The notes: generated from the letters alone by a model not told the origin. Shown: positions 1 to 13,577, counted from the stretch's first letter. The stretch: 62,000 nucleotides of DNA from Neocallimastix lanati (nom. inval.) (GCA_016946835.1 JACVTC010000134.1:152501-214500), one strand, 5' to 3'. Program-made: numbers and translations.

Positions 1-229
<229 letters not shown>

Positions 230-258
<29 letters not shown>
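230..258. repeat. (TTAG)7 tetranucleotide repeat covering a stop codon
   Basis: Seven uninterrupted TTAG units. The minus-strand gene ends inside this tract: its last codons ACT AAC and its TAA stop are read from the CTAA units, so the last residues of the protein are microsatellite-encoded. Confidence 0.9.
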
Positions 259-260
<2 letters not shown>

Positions 261-1050
261 GTGTTTTTGTTGTTTTTTTATCTTTCTTACCTTCAATTTT
301 ATCATTACTCTTCATTTCTTTTTGTTCTAATATAGTCTTTTCAAGATCTTCCTTTTTATTTGAAAAATTGTTATTCACATTATTACTACCAGTATTATTT
401 GTTTTATTATTATTATCCTTTATGTTATTATTCTTGCACCCATCTTCTAATTTATTTTTATTATGATTTTCATTTTCTTCATCAATTTGATTTAGTTCAC
501 CATTCATTTCAACTACAGGGATAGTTCTACAATTTAAAATTGATTGACTACTAACCTCATTAGAAGGTGCCGTTGAAAAACAGACACCGCTATCTTCAAT
601 ATTATTAATTATACCATTAATATTGCTATTAATGGTTGAACAATCCAATACTTCACTTAATTTATCACTATTAATTTTTGGTGTACTAATAATACTCCTA
701 CTGAATTGATCTAGATTAGGAGTACTTAAAATATCTGCTAATTTACAATTAATATTATTAATATTAGTAGTACTCAAAATATCTGTCATCTTACCATTTA
801 AAGTAGAAGTTATTTCCAAATTTTTATCATTTTTAGATGACATATCTATATCCATATTACTTATCTTATTTACATCATTACCGATAGTATTAATATTTAG
901 TTTATCCAACGAAAAATTATCAAATGACATATCAGTTATCATAGGGATATCTTTTAATAATTTATCAATTGGTATATCCTCGATTATATTATTTTTACTA
1001 TTATTACTATTATTGTTGTTATTGTTATTACGAATATTATCATTTCTGTT

Positions 1051-1085
<35 letters not shown>

Positions 1086-1112
1086 GGTTATTATTATTAT
1101 TGTTATCATTAC

Positions 1113-1143
<31 letters not shown>

Positions 1144-4100
1144 GTTGTTGTTGTTGTTGTTGTTATTAATACTGTTGTTATTATTATTATTAGAATTAGT
1201 ATGATCAGAATTAACTTTATTATTATTGTTACTTTTGTTATTATGATTGATTCTGTTAACATCAGTATCCTCTTTATGATTATTACAACTATTATCATTA
1301 TTATGATTATTATTACTTTCCTTGATTTCATTATTTTTATCTACAATATTATTTTTACTTTTTTCAATTTTATTATTATTGTTTTTGATGTTGCTATTAT
1401 CATTGTTATTACTGCCTTGATTGATCATTAAATTGTTCATATTTCTTTTTTCATTTTGAAGCTTCTTTATTTTTTCATGTTCTCTTTTTTCCAAATTTCT
1501 AATATTATTAAGATTTTCTTCAGATAATTTATTTAAATTTTCGTCCAAAGCTATATTTAAAATATCAATATTTAAATTATCTACTAGCTTACTATTATTA
1601 TTACTTGCAACTGTTTCAAGAAGTGCCATATCTTCCTTACTAAATACAGTATCATTAAGAGGAGTACTTGTACTAAGAGTACTTGATGGTATTGGAAGAG
1701 TTGAAGATGTTGATGCTAAGGTTTCACTTAGAGTTGATGTCGATGGTAATGGCATTGAAAGTGTTGTAGTCAATAACGATGATGAAAGATTAATATCTGA
1801 TGGACGAAGGTTACTATTAGATAGAGTAGTTGGTAAAGTACTTGAGGTGAAGGATGACGTATTTAATGAAGGATATAGATATGGGTTCATCATATTATCG
1901 TATCTTTGATTATTTATATTATACATATAATTTGCTGAGGGTAAAACATTATTATATGGGAGGTTAGAAGAATAATAATTATTCACCATGGAATTTCTTC
2001 TATAATATGGATGGTGATAACCATTTCTATTCATATACATATAGGAAGGTGTTGGGGTTGGGGTTGGGGCTGGGGTGGGCATCTGATTATAACGATACAT
2101 TGGAATTCTTTTATGAGGATTCATCATATTATAATTATAAAAGCCACCATGGTTTCCATTCCTATTTCCATTTCCATTTCCATTTCTACCATGTTTATGT
2201 AAGGTATCAAAATATGAATCCCATGATTGACGACGATTTAAATAATTATAAGTTGGTGGATAGTTAAGAACATTACCTTTGGATTCCAATTTTTGATGAT
2301 AATTTTCCATCGATTCATCCGTATCATAATTGGTCTTTATTTGATTTTTAATTTTTTCATCAACATTTTCAACAATATCAGAATCAGATTCAGAATCATC
2401 AATAATAATACGATCAAATTCATCCTTCTTTTCTTTCTTACCTGATTTTAATAATAAATTATTATTATTATCATTATTATTATTACTATTACTATTACTA
2501 CTGCTTTTTATTTTCTTTATATTATTAATATTATTATTACTGGTAGAATTAATTGGATTCATCAATTCATGCTTTATACTAGCATTATTTCTTCTTCTTT
2601 TTCTATTATATTTATCATCCTCCATTTTTGGAGGAGTTAACGAAGGATTTATAGAAGAGGATCCAGAAGAAGAAGAAAATGAATAATTACTATTGATTAA
2701 ATCTGGAGAATTTTTATTAATGGTATCAGTAGGTGAGGGTGGGAAAAGAATAGATGGGATTAATTTTGATGTTTTAAGATGTTTACCTTTTTGTTTAAAG
2801 GAATTTTTAATTTTTATACTATTATTTTTAATTTCTTCTATGTTATCATCATTATGTTCTTCATTATCATTATCTTCATCTGTTATTTCAATAATATTAA
2901 TCATCATTCTTTTTTTCCTCTTTTCCATTCTCTTTTGATTTCTTGTAGATACTGGAATATTTTTAATTTCTATTGTGTTACACTGATTATAATCAATAGA
3001 AGTTGTACGACCTTCTTTTAATGCTTTGACTAAGGCTTCTGGAAAACCATTTTGCTCTGCAAGTATAGCTAGATCTTTAAAGGATTCATTTTTTTCTTTT
3101 CTTATATTTGAATATTTACGTCTACCAAATTTCTTTATAAATTTAATATTTTTTTCATCAAATTCACTATTGTTTTTTTCAATCATTGTACTTTCATCAG
3201 ATTCACTATTATCTCTTTCAATCATTGTACTTTCATCAGATTCACTACCATTAATTAAATACATACTTTTCGAATTAGTTTCTAATCTCTTTCTTTTCCT
3301 TGAGCTTGCTTGACTTTTATTTATTAAAAATCTATGATTTTTGCTTTTACTTTTGTTTTTCATACTTTTTACATACCTTCTTTTTCTAAATTTTCTAATA
3401 TATCTTATTCCTTGATTTTCACTATCATCTTCATTTTCATCCATCTTCATTAATGATGAACGATAATTTGATATTTTATTAAATCTTTTAGTCCTCTTTT
3501 TTATATCGTATGGCACAACTAAATTATCAGTTAATCTATCACTCATATCTTCTACATCTGCAGAATAATCTTCTTCATCATCTTCATCATCTTCTTCAAA
3601 ATCATCTTCAAAATCATCTTCAAAATCATCTTCAAAACTATCTTCAAAATTATCTTCAAAACTATCTTCAAAACTATCTTCAAAACTGTCTACAAAACTA
3701 TCTTCAAAATCATTTCCACCCTCAATTCTTTCAGCAGTTTCTTTACTACAAAATTTTTTATCTTTCGATATTTCCTTATTGGGAATATCGTTTTTCTTAT
3801 TATCAATATCTTTAATATTATTTTTCTCTTGAATAGCCATCATTTTATTATCATTTTTTAGAATATTTTTATTTCCAATTATTTCTTTGGTTTCAATTGT
3901 TTCTCTGTTATCAACCATTTTTTTATTTTTAATTGTTTCTTTTGTTTCAACTATTTCTTCGTCTTTTTTAATTGTGTCCTTATTTTTATTTATTTCTTTA
4001 TTTTCATTTATTTTCTTGTTTTTATTTTCATCCTTATCACTAACACGATTTTTTTTTATATCATTATCTAAATATTTATTCTTAGATTTTTGAATTTCAT

Positions 4101-5377
4101 TCCTATTCACTGTTTCATTTTCATTTAGGGTATTATTTTTATTTTTATCTACCATCTTTTTGATATTTTCAATGGTTGACATATTTTTATCTTGATCCTT
4201 ATTCTTTCTTTTACCTTTAGGACCTCTTTTTTTTTTAATTTTTATATTCTCATTATCATCATTACTTTTATCTACTTTATCAACATTACCATTACTACCA
4301 TTATCATTATTATTAGTGTTACTGTTATTGTTATCATTACCATTATTTACATTACTAATCCTTTCTTTACTATTTCGATCATTTTTATTTTTTATTTCAT
4401 TAATATCACACTTGTTATTTTTATCATTTAATTTATTATTATTTTTATTGATATTTTCATCTTTATTTTTCTTTACTTTATATTGGTTGGTCAAATTTTC
4501 ATCTTTATTTGTATTACTATTTTTTTCTTCAATTTTTTCTTTACTTTCAATCCTTCCTTTTTTATAATTACTTTTTTCTTTTGAATCATTATTAATTTTT
4601 TTCAAATTATTACCTTGGATACCACCTTTTTTATCTATATCCATTTCATCAGTTTCTTCTTCATTTTCTTTATTACTTATATTATTACCATTTTTTGTTC
4701 CTTGTTTCTTATACATTTCTTCATTTTCATTTACAATATTCATACGTTCATCAGTTTCATTATTTTTATTATTAGAATTTTCTTTGTCATTACTATTTTC
4801 ATTATTATATTTCTTTTTTAAATGTTTTTTCTTGTTCTTTTTTCTTAAACTTAATAAACTTAATCTTATGTTACTTTCAGATTCATCAGTACTTTCCTTA
4901 TTAAATTGACTATTAGTATTATTTATCATTTTTTCATTTGTAATAGAACTTTCATTACTGGTTTCACTAAACTGATGATCATTCATTTTTTCTTTTGCCC
5001 TATAATTACCATCATTTGATTTATTATTTTCTTTATCTTGAACTTCATTATTAGAACTATCCTTATGATGTTCTTTATGTTGAATTTCATCATTACTACC
5101 TTTAATTAATTCTTTAATATTTTCAGTTATATTATTTCTTTCATTTCCAATATTGTTAACATTTTCATCCTTACTATCAATCTTATGATTCTCTTGAGTC
5201 GAACCTGAACTATTACTATTATTATTATTATTATTGTTGTTGTTGTTGTTGTTGTTATTATTATTATTATTATTGTTAATATTGTTGTTATTAGATGTAA
5301 TTTTATTTGTTATTTTTTTAGAATTTAAATCATTAGGATTATTAATATTGCTCTTAGTTTTAATTTTAGGATTAACT

Positions 5378-5408
<31 letters not shown>

Positions 5409-7782
5409 GATCAATAGTGCTTGTTTCCTTGTTATTTTTAATATCATAATCATCTTCATTTTCATTATCATTATTTTCTTCTTCTTCTTCTTCTTCGTTA
5501 TCATCACCAACAAGATCAATAAAAATTACTTCACGCTTTTGATTTTTATTGTTTATAGAAGAATCAATGATTTCTTTTTTAATTGGTTTTAAAACTGATT
5601 GATCCTGATCTAAATCTATTAGTTCATCATTATTTATTGATTTTGTTTTTCTTCTTCTTCTTCTTCTAATTTTCTTTGCAGTATTAATTTCTTCAATTGT
5701 ATCCTTTTTTTTATTTTTACTACCTTTTTTTCTTCCACGTTTTTTTTGAGGTTTGGAAGATTCATTAGGTTCGATCACATCAATTTCCATAATATTTGAA
5801 TTTTGTTCTGATTTCTTTTCCTTTTTTGAGGAATGAGCTTCATCATCAATTATACCAGTTAGATTATCTTTTTCTTTTTCAATGGTTTTTTCTATATTAG
5901 AATTTTCTGTTCTTTTTCTTTTTCTTCCTTTTTTCTTAGAATCATTACTTTTATTTGTTTCTTGGTTTTGAAGACCTTTATCTTCATTTAAAGATTCTGA
6001 TATTCTGAGTTCTTTAAACTCTGAATCCTTACTTGTTGCTGTTGATGTTGCTGTTGATGTTGGTATTGATGCTGGTGCTGGTGTTGGTGTTGGTGTTGGT
6101 GTTGCTAAAAGAGTTGCATTTGTATTTGGTATGGAATCTTCTTCCAAAATAGTTTCCAATTTGAGTAATGATACCTTTTGCATTCTATAATGAAATATAT
6201 TTTTATTTTCTTTCTTCTTATGAAATAAGATTTTATGATTTGATTTTTCTTTTACTTGGTCAATAGTTGATAATATTGCTTGTAAGGAAACTTCAGTTTC
6301 CTTTTTATTAAATTTAGTATTTTTTATAGTATATATTGCATGAGTTTCATTATTTACAATATATTTTTTGCTATTATAGCAAAAAAATGTTAATTCTTTG
6401 TCTTTTGCTTTAAATTTATAATTATTAAATCCTGAACTGATAGCATTTGAGATACTAAGTGAAATTTTTTTAGGTTTATTGCATTTTATATTCTCATCAT
6501 TGATAACATTGCTAAATTCTAATGAATCATGTTCATCTAATTTTTTTATGGATGAACCATCCTGTAGGATGGCGTTAATATTATTATATATATCATTTGA
6601 AAAACATTCTTTACTACTTGAAGAAGAAATTTCATCATTTTTAGTAGCATCTGATTCCTTATGAGATAAGGAATCGATGTTTGATATTTCTGTGGAAGTA
6701 TTTATTTTTTCATTATCATTAGAAAGTATATAATCTTTAGAAGCGGGTATCAATGGTATTTCAAATTCTATTGGTGCTTTTAAAAGTTCAAAGTCTGGAG
6801 TTGGATTTTCTAATGATTCATCCTTATTTGAATTTAATAATTCACATTCTAAAATTGATTTTGATCTAGGAATATCCCATTTATTGAAACTAGTTTTATT
6901 ATTAAATTCTATAGTTTTATCTAAAATATTTTTTGGTTCTATTAATAATTTATTATTATTTAAGATAGTAGAGGTTATTTCAGTTGTCATTGATAATGGT
7001 GGTATTGCTGATTCAGAAACTGAATTTTTTGATGTTAATTGTTCTTCTCTTATTGACAATGATGTTATGGTCTTGGGAGTCAATTGTGATACTGAATTAG
7101 CTGTTAAAGGTATATATTGTGCTTCTTTTTTAATCGAAGACGAATTGATTGATGTTTTTGACTTTATTGGTGACATTGTTGCTGATGTATTCTTTGCATT
7201 ATTTTTGTTTTCATTACCTTTGGTTTGAATATCTAATACTACCATTTCAGATGAACTTAATTTTTTTAATTTAACATTATTTATTTTTTTTTTACCTTTC
7301 AGTATATGCTTTTTAGTTTTAACTTTATCATTAGAAGATAAATTTTTAGAAGATGATTTCATTTTTGCTATATTTTTACGAGAAGATAACTTGTTTAGTG
7401 ATAGTGATAGCGATGAAGCTTTATTAGTTTTAATAGAATTTTTATTTACCGTTATATTGTCATTTATATTTGAATCAGATTTAAATGGTTTATTGTCCAA
7501 AACCATTTCTTGATTATTACTATTAATGTTATTTTCATTTTGATAATGATTTTTTTTATTAACTTTTAATAATTCTTCACTTGAATTTCTACTCTTACTA
7601 CTATCAATATATTCACTATCACTATCGCTATCGGAATCATCAAGATTAATAGTAATTACTTTTCCTTTTTTTCTTCGCCTTGACATTAATAAATCATAGT
7701 TCTTAAAAGGTTTACGCCTTAATTTCATAACGCCATTCTCTTGTTTACCTTCCCTTCTTACCTTCGCTATAGCGGTTTGCAT
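250..7782 (-). CDS. Giant low-complexity, probably nuclear protein with SUMO-interaction-like and AT-hook-like motifs (2510 aa)
   Basis: Single-exon reading frame of 2510 residues; I do not recognise the family. Most of it is disordered Asn, Lys, Glu, Asp and Ser. Four hydrophobic patches run directly into acidic/Ser stretches as in SUMO-interacting motifs: VITINLDDSDSD at 42, VIFIDLVGDDNEEE at 752, INIIEITDEDND near 1628, IIIDDSESDSD at 1792. Basic AT-hook-like segments lie near 616 (KKKGRKRKR), 679 (KKRGRKKGSK) and 1183 (KKRGPKGKRK). About residues 1357-1397 form a Phe-Glu-Asp-Ser/Asp repeat. Rarer ordered-looking parts are about 1560-1610 (with FKDLAILAEQNGFPEAL), a helical segment near 2040-2115, and a C-terminal region with a repeated K-[ML]-[TA]-DILST motif. 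Poly-Asn runs of up to about 20 interrupt it. The start is the first ATG, with A/T-only DNA upstream. A chromatin or SUMO-pathway scaffold is inference. Frame reality is supported by uninterrupted length and good codon use. Confidence 0.85.
3590..3716 (-). repeat. 12-bp coding repeat (Phe-Glu-Asp-Ser/Asp)n
   Basis: About ten tandem 12-base units, read on the minus strand as FEDS, FEDN or FEDD, inside the giant low-complexity gene. Synonymous and Ser/Asp changes between units indicate an old array held in frame. Confidence 0.85.
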
Positions 7783-10700
7783 GATATTTAATCTTTATAA
7801 AAACAAATAAATTTTTTTTTTTTTTTGACAAATTTAATAATATTATATATTAAAATTAGAATTTCACAATATATATATATTTAAATTTTATTAAATATAT
7901 AAATTTATTACAGATAATTATATTTACTTTTCTTCTTCACTTCTATACTTGAATATTAGTTTATAAAGTAATATATATATTTCTGCTTTTTTTTTGTTCT
8001 TGATTATATTTTTTTTTAGTTGATATTATTAATTATTACGTATTGAATATAAAAATACAAAAAAAAAAAAAAAAAAAGTCTGAACAATAAATTTTGCTCT
8101 TAACTATAATATTAATGCTTTTTATAACTATATTTAAATGTATAATGTTTTTTTTTATTTGTCTGTTTTTATTTAAATGAATGAATTTAAAATCTTTATA
8201 TGTAAATTAATAAAATTTAAAATAAATATATACATATATATATATTATTGAATAAAAGAAAGAATGAAATATTAAAAAATATACATTAATTTTTAAAATT
8301 AAGTAATTTAGAAAAAAATATATATATATTAATAAAGAACAATTACTTTAGTAATTTTTATAGTAATTTATTTAAATAATATAATTATATATTATATTAT
8401 TGAGTTTTTATCGTTCTTTTTTTTTAAAAAAAAAAAAAAATAAAATAAAATAAAATAATTAATTGTAATATAATTAAAATTTTTTATATATATACAAATG
8501 AATTATTATAATTTGGTATATTAAATGAAATTATTTTTTATAATATTCAAAGGAAATAAAATTATATACAATTGTTCTATGTTTAAATGTAATATCTTTT
8601 TGCTATTAAAAATTAAAATAATAAATTCTGTAAAGTATAAATCTTTTTTATGAAAATTAAACAATTATTATTTGATATTGTCATATTTTATATTTGATTT
8701 ATGTGCAATGTTATTTGGTATAAAATTTATTACTATTGATATAATTTTTATATATTAATGTATATATAGTAATAAATTTAATATATATCATTTATTCGAA
8801 TTTAATACATTCATAAAACTATATTATTCCTTGGGAATAATACTCTATTTTCTATTATTTAAAGAATTATAATAAAATTTATATAACTTTTTTTATTATA
8901 TAATTTTTTTTTTTATTAACGAAGAAAAGTATATAAAAAAAAAAAAAAAAAAGATATAAAACTAAATAAATTTTTTCATTTTTTTAAATTATTATTAATT
9001 TTTTTTGTAATATTTTAAATCCTTCTTACCAAAATAATATAATTATTTTTACAATTTATTTTTATTATTATTCTTAGCATATTGCAATATATTCTAGAAT
9101 ATATTAACCATATAATTTAATATAAAGTTTTTATATATTTGCAATAATAAATGTTATTAATTTTATTGATGTCATAAAATCTAATTATTTCTTTTATTTA
9201 TTCTATTTAATTATATAAATTATTAATTATTTGTAAATAATTAATTAATATAATATAATATAAAATTTTTATTATAAATATATCCAACTTTAATTTTTTT
9301 TTTTATTTCTTTATACATAATAAAATCTATTAGTTTAATATATTGTATTTATTGAATATATTGAAACGAAATTTAAATTATTAAAGATCTTTATATTAAT
9401 TTAAAAAAAGTAAATATATAATATATTTAATAAATAATAATTATATGGATGTATATATTATAATAATTTTTATTTTTTATTTTTTCTGTTTTATTGAAAT
9501 CATAAACAATGAGGAAAGGAAAATATAAAGCATAAAATATTAAGTATCATTTAAAAGTATTTAAATATAATATTATATTAAATGATGTAACTATGTTTTT
9601 TTTTTTTTTTTTTATATATTATCATAAACATTTAATAAATATGGAACTTTTTGTTATTTAAAAAAATATTATTAATTTAACTTATTTAAATAAAGTTATA
9701 CCATAAAAATTTTATATCGAATAATTTAAATTATAATTCATATTTTTAACTCTATATAAAAAAAAAATTATTAATTTTATATGTTCTTTTATTCTTTATA
9801 ACACTATTTACAATGTATTTATAAAATATATATTTATGTAGTGTTACAATAATAAAAGGGAACTCCAAATTTTTACAATAATTATACATATATTTCTATT
9901 TTCTCTTAAAATTCAATTAATTTACTCTGTTTTAAAATATTAAAAAAAATATAATATATTTTTAAATTAATTAAAAATAAATATCTGATATTAAAAACTT
10001 GAATTTTATATGTACAAATAAGTATTTAATTAAATTTAAAGTTTTTAAGATATTATAAAAAATTTAAAGTTATTTTAATTAAAATTGTATTTATTATAAT
10101 TAAATATGAAAAAATAAAAAGTTTTTTTTTTTCAAAATTTTAAATCATAGTAGATTTAAAATATCAAAAATTAATAAATCATTTTTATTAATAAAAAAAA
10201 ATTGTAGTCACATTGAAAAAAGTGGAATTCGTAATTATGGGAACATTTTAAATTAATATATTCATAGATTTATATTTATCTATTTATGTCATTCATATAT
10301 ATAAAAAATGATTTTTAAAATCAAATAAGTATTTTTATTAAATCAGTTTAATATATCTTTAAAAAAAAAAAAAAAAAATGAAGATTAAAATTAAAAAAGA
10401 TAAATATATAATTAAAAAAAATCATATATGCACATATAAAGTAAAAATATTAAATATATATATAATAAAAAAATAATAGTAAATAAAATATACATATACA
10501 TATAATAAACAATGGTTAAGTGTACAAGAATTTTATTTTGAAATTGTTAATAGTTGATAAAAAAAAATAATAATAATAAAATAATAATAATTGAAAAGAT
10601 TAATAAAAATTATTCAATTTTTAATTTATAGTTTATTATAGACAATTATTAAACATTTATTAATAAGTAAAATTATTATTTTAAGATTATTTTGTGAGTT

Positions 10701-11360
10701 TAATTATATAATAAAATTCTGGTTGGATAAAATTATGAAAAATATTCTAAAAATAATAATTTTTTTTCTTTGTTAACTTTTTCTTAAATACTTACACTTA
10801 AAATTTACTAATTAAAATAAAGTATTAGTAAATTATTTCTCAACCACTCACTTTACTAATGTAGATAAAGATTACTAGAAGATATAGATTAAATAATTAT
10901 ATAATAGATAAAATAATATTTTTTTAATTTATTTTAATTATCGATAATCATATTACAAATCATTTAACCAATCTAAAAATTCAATACACATTACTTTAAA
11001 AAAAAATTTAATAAATTATTATTAATATTTAAATTAATAGTTATATTATAAAAAAATATTATCTATATAATATTTATTTAAATAATTAAACAATGATATT
11101 ATCATACTTTATCATTAATTTTCTTTTGATTATAATCAATAAATAAAAGTAAATATAATAATTAGAGATAAATAGCATATATATATTTTTTTATTATCTT
11201 TTTGTTTCTTTAAAACTTAAAAAAAAATTCACCGAGTTATTTTTAATTCGTAATATCTTTTATATTTATTTTATATAATGAATGTATTTAATCTATTTTG
11301 TAAATTTTTATTAAATTTTTATTTAAATCAATTTATTATTTATTTACTCATTTATTTATT

Positions 11361-11424
11361 TATATATATATTTATATATTTATATATTTATATATTTATA
11401 TATTTATATATTTATATATTTATA
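11361..11424. repeat. (TATATATTTA)n 10-bp tandem array
   Basis: Six or more near-perfect tandem copies of a 10-base A/T unit, with alternating TATATA and TTTA. Purely A/T; no function visible. Confidence 0.85.
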
Positions 11425-12351
11425 AATATGGTTTAAAATAATATTGTCAATACTCAGAAAAATAATTAAAAAAAATAAACTATATAATAATATGCATGTT
11501 AAATAGCAATATTTCTTGGTAGAAATAAAGAAATTTACTGTTAATAATATAAAATATATATTATATAAAAGCAATTTTATATTATTTTAAAAATTTTTAT
11601 TTAATTATAATTTAATTATAATATTTCCAATCATTATAATTTTTATTTCCTTAATTTTTTATTATTATTATTATTATTTATTTATTTATTTTTATTATTT
11701 ATTACAAATAATAAAGAAAAAAATCAATATAGTTATTTAAATTAACTATATTTTTTTTTACAAAAAAACGTTAAATTTATTTTTAATAGGTTGTTTTTAT
11801 CACGGAGACTTTTCTGTTCAATTAAATTAACAGTAAATCTATTATACCATTTATGGAAATTTTCCTTTAAATATATATATATAAAATTTTAATTAAATCC
11901 TATATAGAAATCATTATTTTTTTTTTAACTAAAAATTATATTAAATTTTTCTATTATTGTTAATTTTTATAAATATTTATAAAACATTTCATTTAATGTC
12001 TCTTGTATTTTATTTTAAGATTACATCATCATAAAAGTAATTTCTTTCAAGATCAATACCCGAAAAATAAACAAAAATATATATATATTAATATTATAAT
12101 TTCTAATAATAAAAACTAAAGTATATATAACTATATAAGTTAATAAATAAATTAATAAATAAAAAAGTCAATAAATTAATTAATAAAATAATTAGGGTTA
12201 AAGATTTTTTAAATTTTAATTATTATTTTTAAAAAAATAAAAAAAAGAATGTTACATTTCGAAACGTAGCTTATAAATAAAATTTTAATTTATTAATTCA
12301 ACACCCCACATTTTTATTTTTATTTTTTTTTTTAAATATTTTATTATTTTA

Positions 12352-12900
12352 ACATTAAAATTAAATATTATTTTATTATTATTTTACAAAAAATATTGAA
12401 ATATAGCTTTAAAATTAAATATTATTAAATATTTTATTATTATTTTAAAAAAAATAATAATAAAATTAAAATGCTCTTTTATAAGAAAATATATTATTTT
12501 TCTTTGTTTAAAAAATAAAACATTTTTTTAATTATTTTTTATTTATATTTAATTATTTGTTTCTTATAATTAATTATTTATTATGAATAAATTGGTAGTA
12601 ATTATCTTTAATCATGTAGTGGTTGAGAAAATATTTTATTTTTAAATATTTATAAAAAAAATATTTTTATTTAATTGTTTGTTATTTATATTATTGCTAA
12701 ATTATTTATTATATTTATTATATATTTAATTATTTATTCTGAATAAATTAGTATTAATTATTCAGTTTTTTAATCATAAATTATATTTAAAAATGTTTTT
12801 ATTTTTTAGTGTTTAAAAAAGCAAAAATATTATATTTAATCATTTATTCTAAATAAATTTGTATTAATTATTTATTATCTTTAATAATATTAATAATTGC
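12352..12900. repeat. Degenerate tandem repeats, two kinds
   Basis: The first part (12352-12465) is a duplication of about 57 bp sharing TTTAAAATTAAATATTATT. The second part carries three diverged units that start with AATTATTTATTMTGAATAAA-like sequence at about 12572, 12728 and 12838, followed by GTATTAATTA-type sequence. Unit spacing is irregular (about 156 then 110 bases). Confidence 0.65.
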
Positions 12901-13054
12901 TATAACTAAAATAAAAAAAAAAAAAAAGAAAGAAAGAAAGAAAGAATTTGATTTATCATTATAATATTATTTATTTTCAATAGCTTTTTTTTTTTTTTTT
13001 TTTTTTTTTCTGTTGCTCTAATATATATGTATATATTATTGTTTAATTTTTTTC

Positions 13055-13055
<1 letters not shown>

Positions 13056-13130
<75 letters not shown>
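13056..13130. repeat. (TTA)n microsatellite
   Basis: About 25 uninterrupted TTA units directly upstream of the conserved AGCCGCAATTATTGC element. Confidence 0.95.
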
Positions 13131-13131
13131 T

Positions 13132-13156
13132 TTACAGCCGCAATTATTGCAAACTT
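13132..13156 (+). other. Conserved palindrome-containing element, copy 1
   Basis: AGCCGCAATTATTGCAAACTT at 13136-13156 recurs on the opposite strand at 56804-56824 with one mismatch, and the four upstream bases also agree. The core GCAAT-T-ATTGC is a palindrome. This GC-bearing string stands out in almost pure A/T DNA. Confidence 0.6.
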
Positions 13157-13296
13157 TAAACTTTATTTATTTATTCATTTATTAATTACATGAATATATA
13201 TTTTTTAATAAAAAACATTCGATTAATAAAAATAAATAAATAAATATTGTTTGTTCAATAAGAACATAATAACATAATAATATTTAAAATAGTAAT

Positions 13297-13508
13297 GTGA
13301 AATAAAAAGTAATATAGTGTATAAATAAATTCAGAAAAAAATTTATATATAACGAACCTCACTTCCAAGAATATAAGGTTTCTGTATAAAGGGAATTTTT
13401 ATTCTGGATTAGGGTTTGAATTGACTATTCGAAAGAAATTGTGTTCTTCTCCTTCAGAGGCATTGACCCTGCCAGCTCATCTTACTGCATTTTCAGTGTT
13501 GACGATCC

Positions 13509-13510
<2 letters not shown>
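13297..13510 (+). repeat. Dispersed repeat, copy 1 (truncated by a microsatellite)
   Basis: About 210 bases align with 36653-36890 in the same orientation at roughly three quarters identity or better. Shared blocks include GTGTATAAA, CGAACCTCAC, TTCAGAGGCATTGA and GCATTTTC. At 13510 the similarity stops at an (ATT)n run, while copy 2 continues. In copy 1 the stretch after the shared TTCAGAGG reads as an open frame (GIDPASSSYCIFSVDDP); in copy 2 the same frame has a stop. It could descend from a gene or mobile element; no family was recognised. Confidence 0.75.

Positions 13511-13577
<67 letters not shown>
13510..13577. repeat. (ATT)n microsatellite
   Basis: About 22 ATT units ending copy 1 of the dispersed repeat. 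Confidence 0.95.

Larger units (their letters stand above)
7783..13135. other. Gene-poor AT-rich intergenic region
   Basis: About 5.3 kb, nearly all A/T, with many stops in all frames and no exon-like stretch. Contents: the 5' flank of the giant gene, numerous homopolymers, a 20-bp perfect palindrome around CTAG at 9086-9105, an 11-bp inverted repeat around 10805-10840, a 10-bp tandem array (11361-11424) and a degenerate tandem array (12352-12900). No RNA gene recognised. Confidence 0.75.

Noticed and set aside
969-7228. Many plus-strand open frames of 60-115 codons opposite the giant gene
   Set aside because: They are translations of the complementary strand of low-complexity coding sequence (poly-Leu, poly-Ile, poly-Tyr); the minus-strand frame is continuous over 2510 codons.
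12190-12200. A single TTAGGG, the fungal telomere unit
   Set aside because: One copy only; no tandem array, so no telomere.
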